A stretch of 6,170 nt of DNA from Eubacteriaceae bacterium (GTDB lineage Bacteria; Bacillota_A; Clostridia; Eubacteriales; Anaerofustaceae), in the NCBI GenBank assembly GCA_031280495.1, contig JAITGT010000020.1:1-6170 (forward strand). The letters run 5' to 3'. The translations under genes were made by a program, and so were the position numbers. The notes below the pieces were generated by a model. It did not search any database. It worked only from the letters and a program-made list of their open reading frames with translations, and had not been told where the DNA came from. The first letter of the stretch is position 1, and every line of letters starts with the position of its first letter. Below, in pieces: positions 5,652 to 6,170 of this stretch.

Positions 5652-6170
5652 CACTGGCGCTGCGTTCCAGCGCTTGAAGGGCGTTGCAGCGGAAGTAAAC
5701 GCGACAGGGATGCCAACATGGAATATATTTGCGATGCCGACTCCAACAGCGTGGGAAACTGCCCACATGCCGGCACACGGCGCTTCAAGTCCCTCTGGAC
5801 GTACTAGGCAGCCCAGATGGAGGATGGCTGCTCAGTGCAATTTTCGCGCTCCTTCCATCTTTGCAGCGGCGGTTTCGCGCTCGCCATCATCTCGGTCAAA
5901 GTCTCTGCTTGCAAGACAGAAAAGACGGCGGGAACAGGGAATGATGTTCTCGCTTCCAAGCTGGACTGGTTCAGGGTAGACCTTCATGAATTGATGAAGG
6001 AAAGCTTTAAGAAAATCAACCAAAGTGTGCAAAAACTTGAGACGGGGCATCAGCGGAGCGGGGTTAAGAAGCTGCGATGCAGCAAGGCAGTGTGGACCAA
6101 AGAGCTAGCCAAAGTCAAGACAGACATGCCTCTGCTTTGGAAGAGAATAGACGCGTTTGAAGCTCGGCAG
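5652..6170 (+). pseudogene. copy B: paralogous coiled-coil gene, degenerate and partial
   Basis: This is the counterpart of the tract at 3409-3755, same strand. One frame stays open from 5808 (after TAG 5805-5807) to the window end; the first ATG is 5817, giving 118 codons, but no SD precedes it or any later in-frame start. The last two-thirds looks coding: FALAIISVKV (possible end of a membrane segment), then SKLDWFRVDLHELMKESF, VQKLETG, and a charged coiled-coil-like stretch ending KRIDAFEARQ at the edge. The VQKLETG run recalls Clostridia coiled-coil proteins with repeated KLE-x-G units. Before about 5930, hydrophobic coding-like pieces fall in different frames (AIFALL, SIFAAAV, LAIISV), and copy B is seven bases longer than copy A between CAAGACAG and SKLDWFR, which shows a frameshift in one of them. 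The 5' half is therefore probably broken; completeness on the right cannot be judged. Confidence 0.45.

Noticed and set aside
3409..6170. Copies A and B as an insertion sequence or composite transposon
   Set aside because: No terminal inverted repeats, target-site duplication or transposase motif was found, and the similarity is patchy and coding-like.

Overview
The window looks like an accessory stretch of a Gram-positive, Clostridia-like (Firmicutes) chromosome. I base this on purine-rich Shine-Dalgarno (SD) sites, a TTG start behind a strong SD, U-tract terminators, lipoprotein and secreted-protein signal sequences of Gram-positive style, and Ig-like repeats and an edge protein that resemble families I know from gut Clostridia. 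This assignment is inference; there is no rRNA or housekeeping gene to anchor it. I recognise no gene well enough to give it a symbol.

Layout. At 2-325 (+) is the 3' end of a cytoplasmic hypothetical protein. It converges on a large minus-strand gene (375-3029) for an 884-residue secreted protein built from five repeats. Each repeat opens with an Asp-box-like S-x-D-x-G-x-T-W motif and continues into an Ig-like beta domain. This gene has a good terminator (321-360), SD (3036-3046) and promoter candidate (3127-3155). An AT-rich intergenic block follows (about 3156-3408). Then comes a decayed plus-strand coding segment (copy A, about 3409-3755), a short region with two clean inverted repeats, a doubtful 46-codon plus-strand ORF ending in a terminator (3837-4003), and a 53-residue minus-strand membrane miniprotein (3965-4126). 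A minus-strand lipoprotein gene with an internally duplicated body occupies 4178-5146, with a textbook terminator at 4149-4171. Behind it is a broken minus-strand ORF with its own signal peptide (5147-5635). The right end holds copy B (about 5652-6170), a diverged paralogue of copy A that runs off the window.

How it fits together. Three minus-strand reading frames begin with export signals, so the locus appears devoted to surface or secreted proteins of unknown ligand. Copies A and B lie in the same orientation about 2.3 kb apart. Each sits just upstream of, and divergent to, a secreted-protein ORF, which suggests an old module duplication (plus-strand coiled-coil gene next to minus-strand exported-protein gene) followed by decay. 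I see no defence system, CRISPR array, tRNA, rRNA or recognisable transposase.
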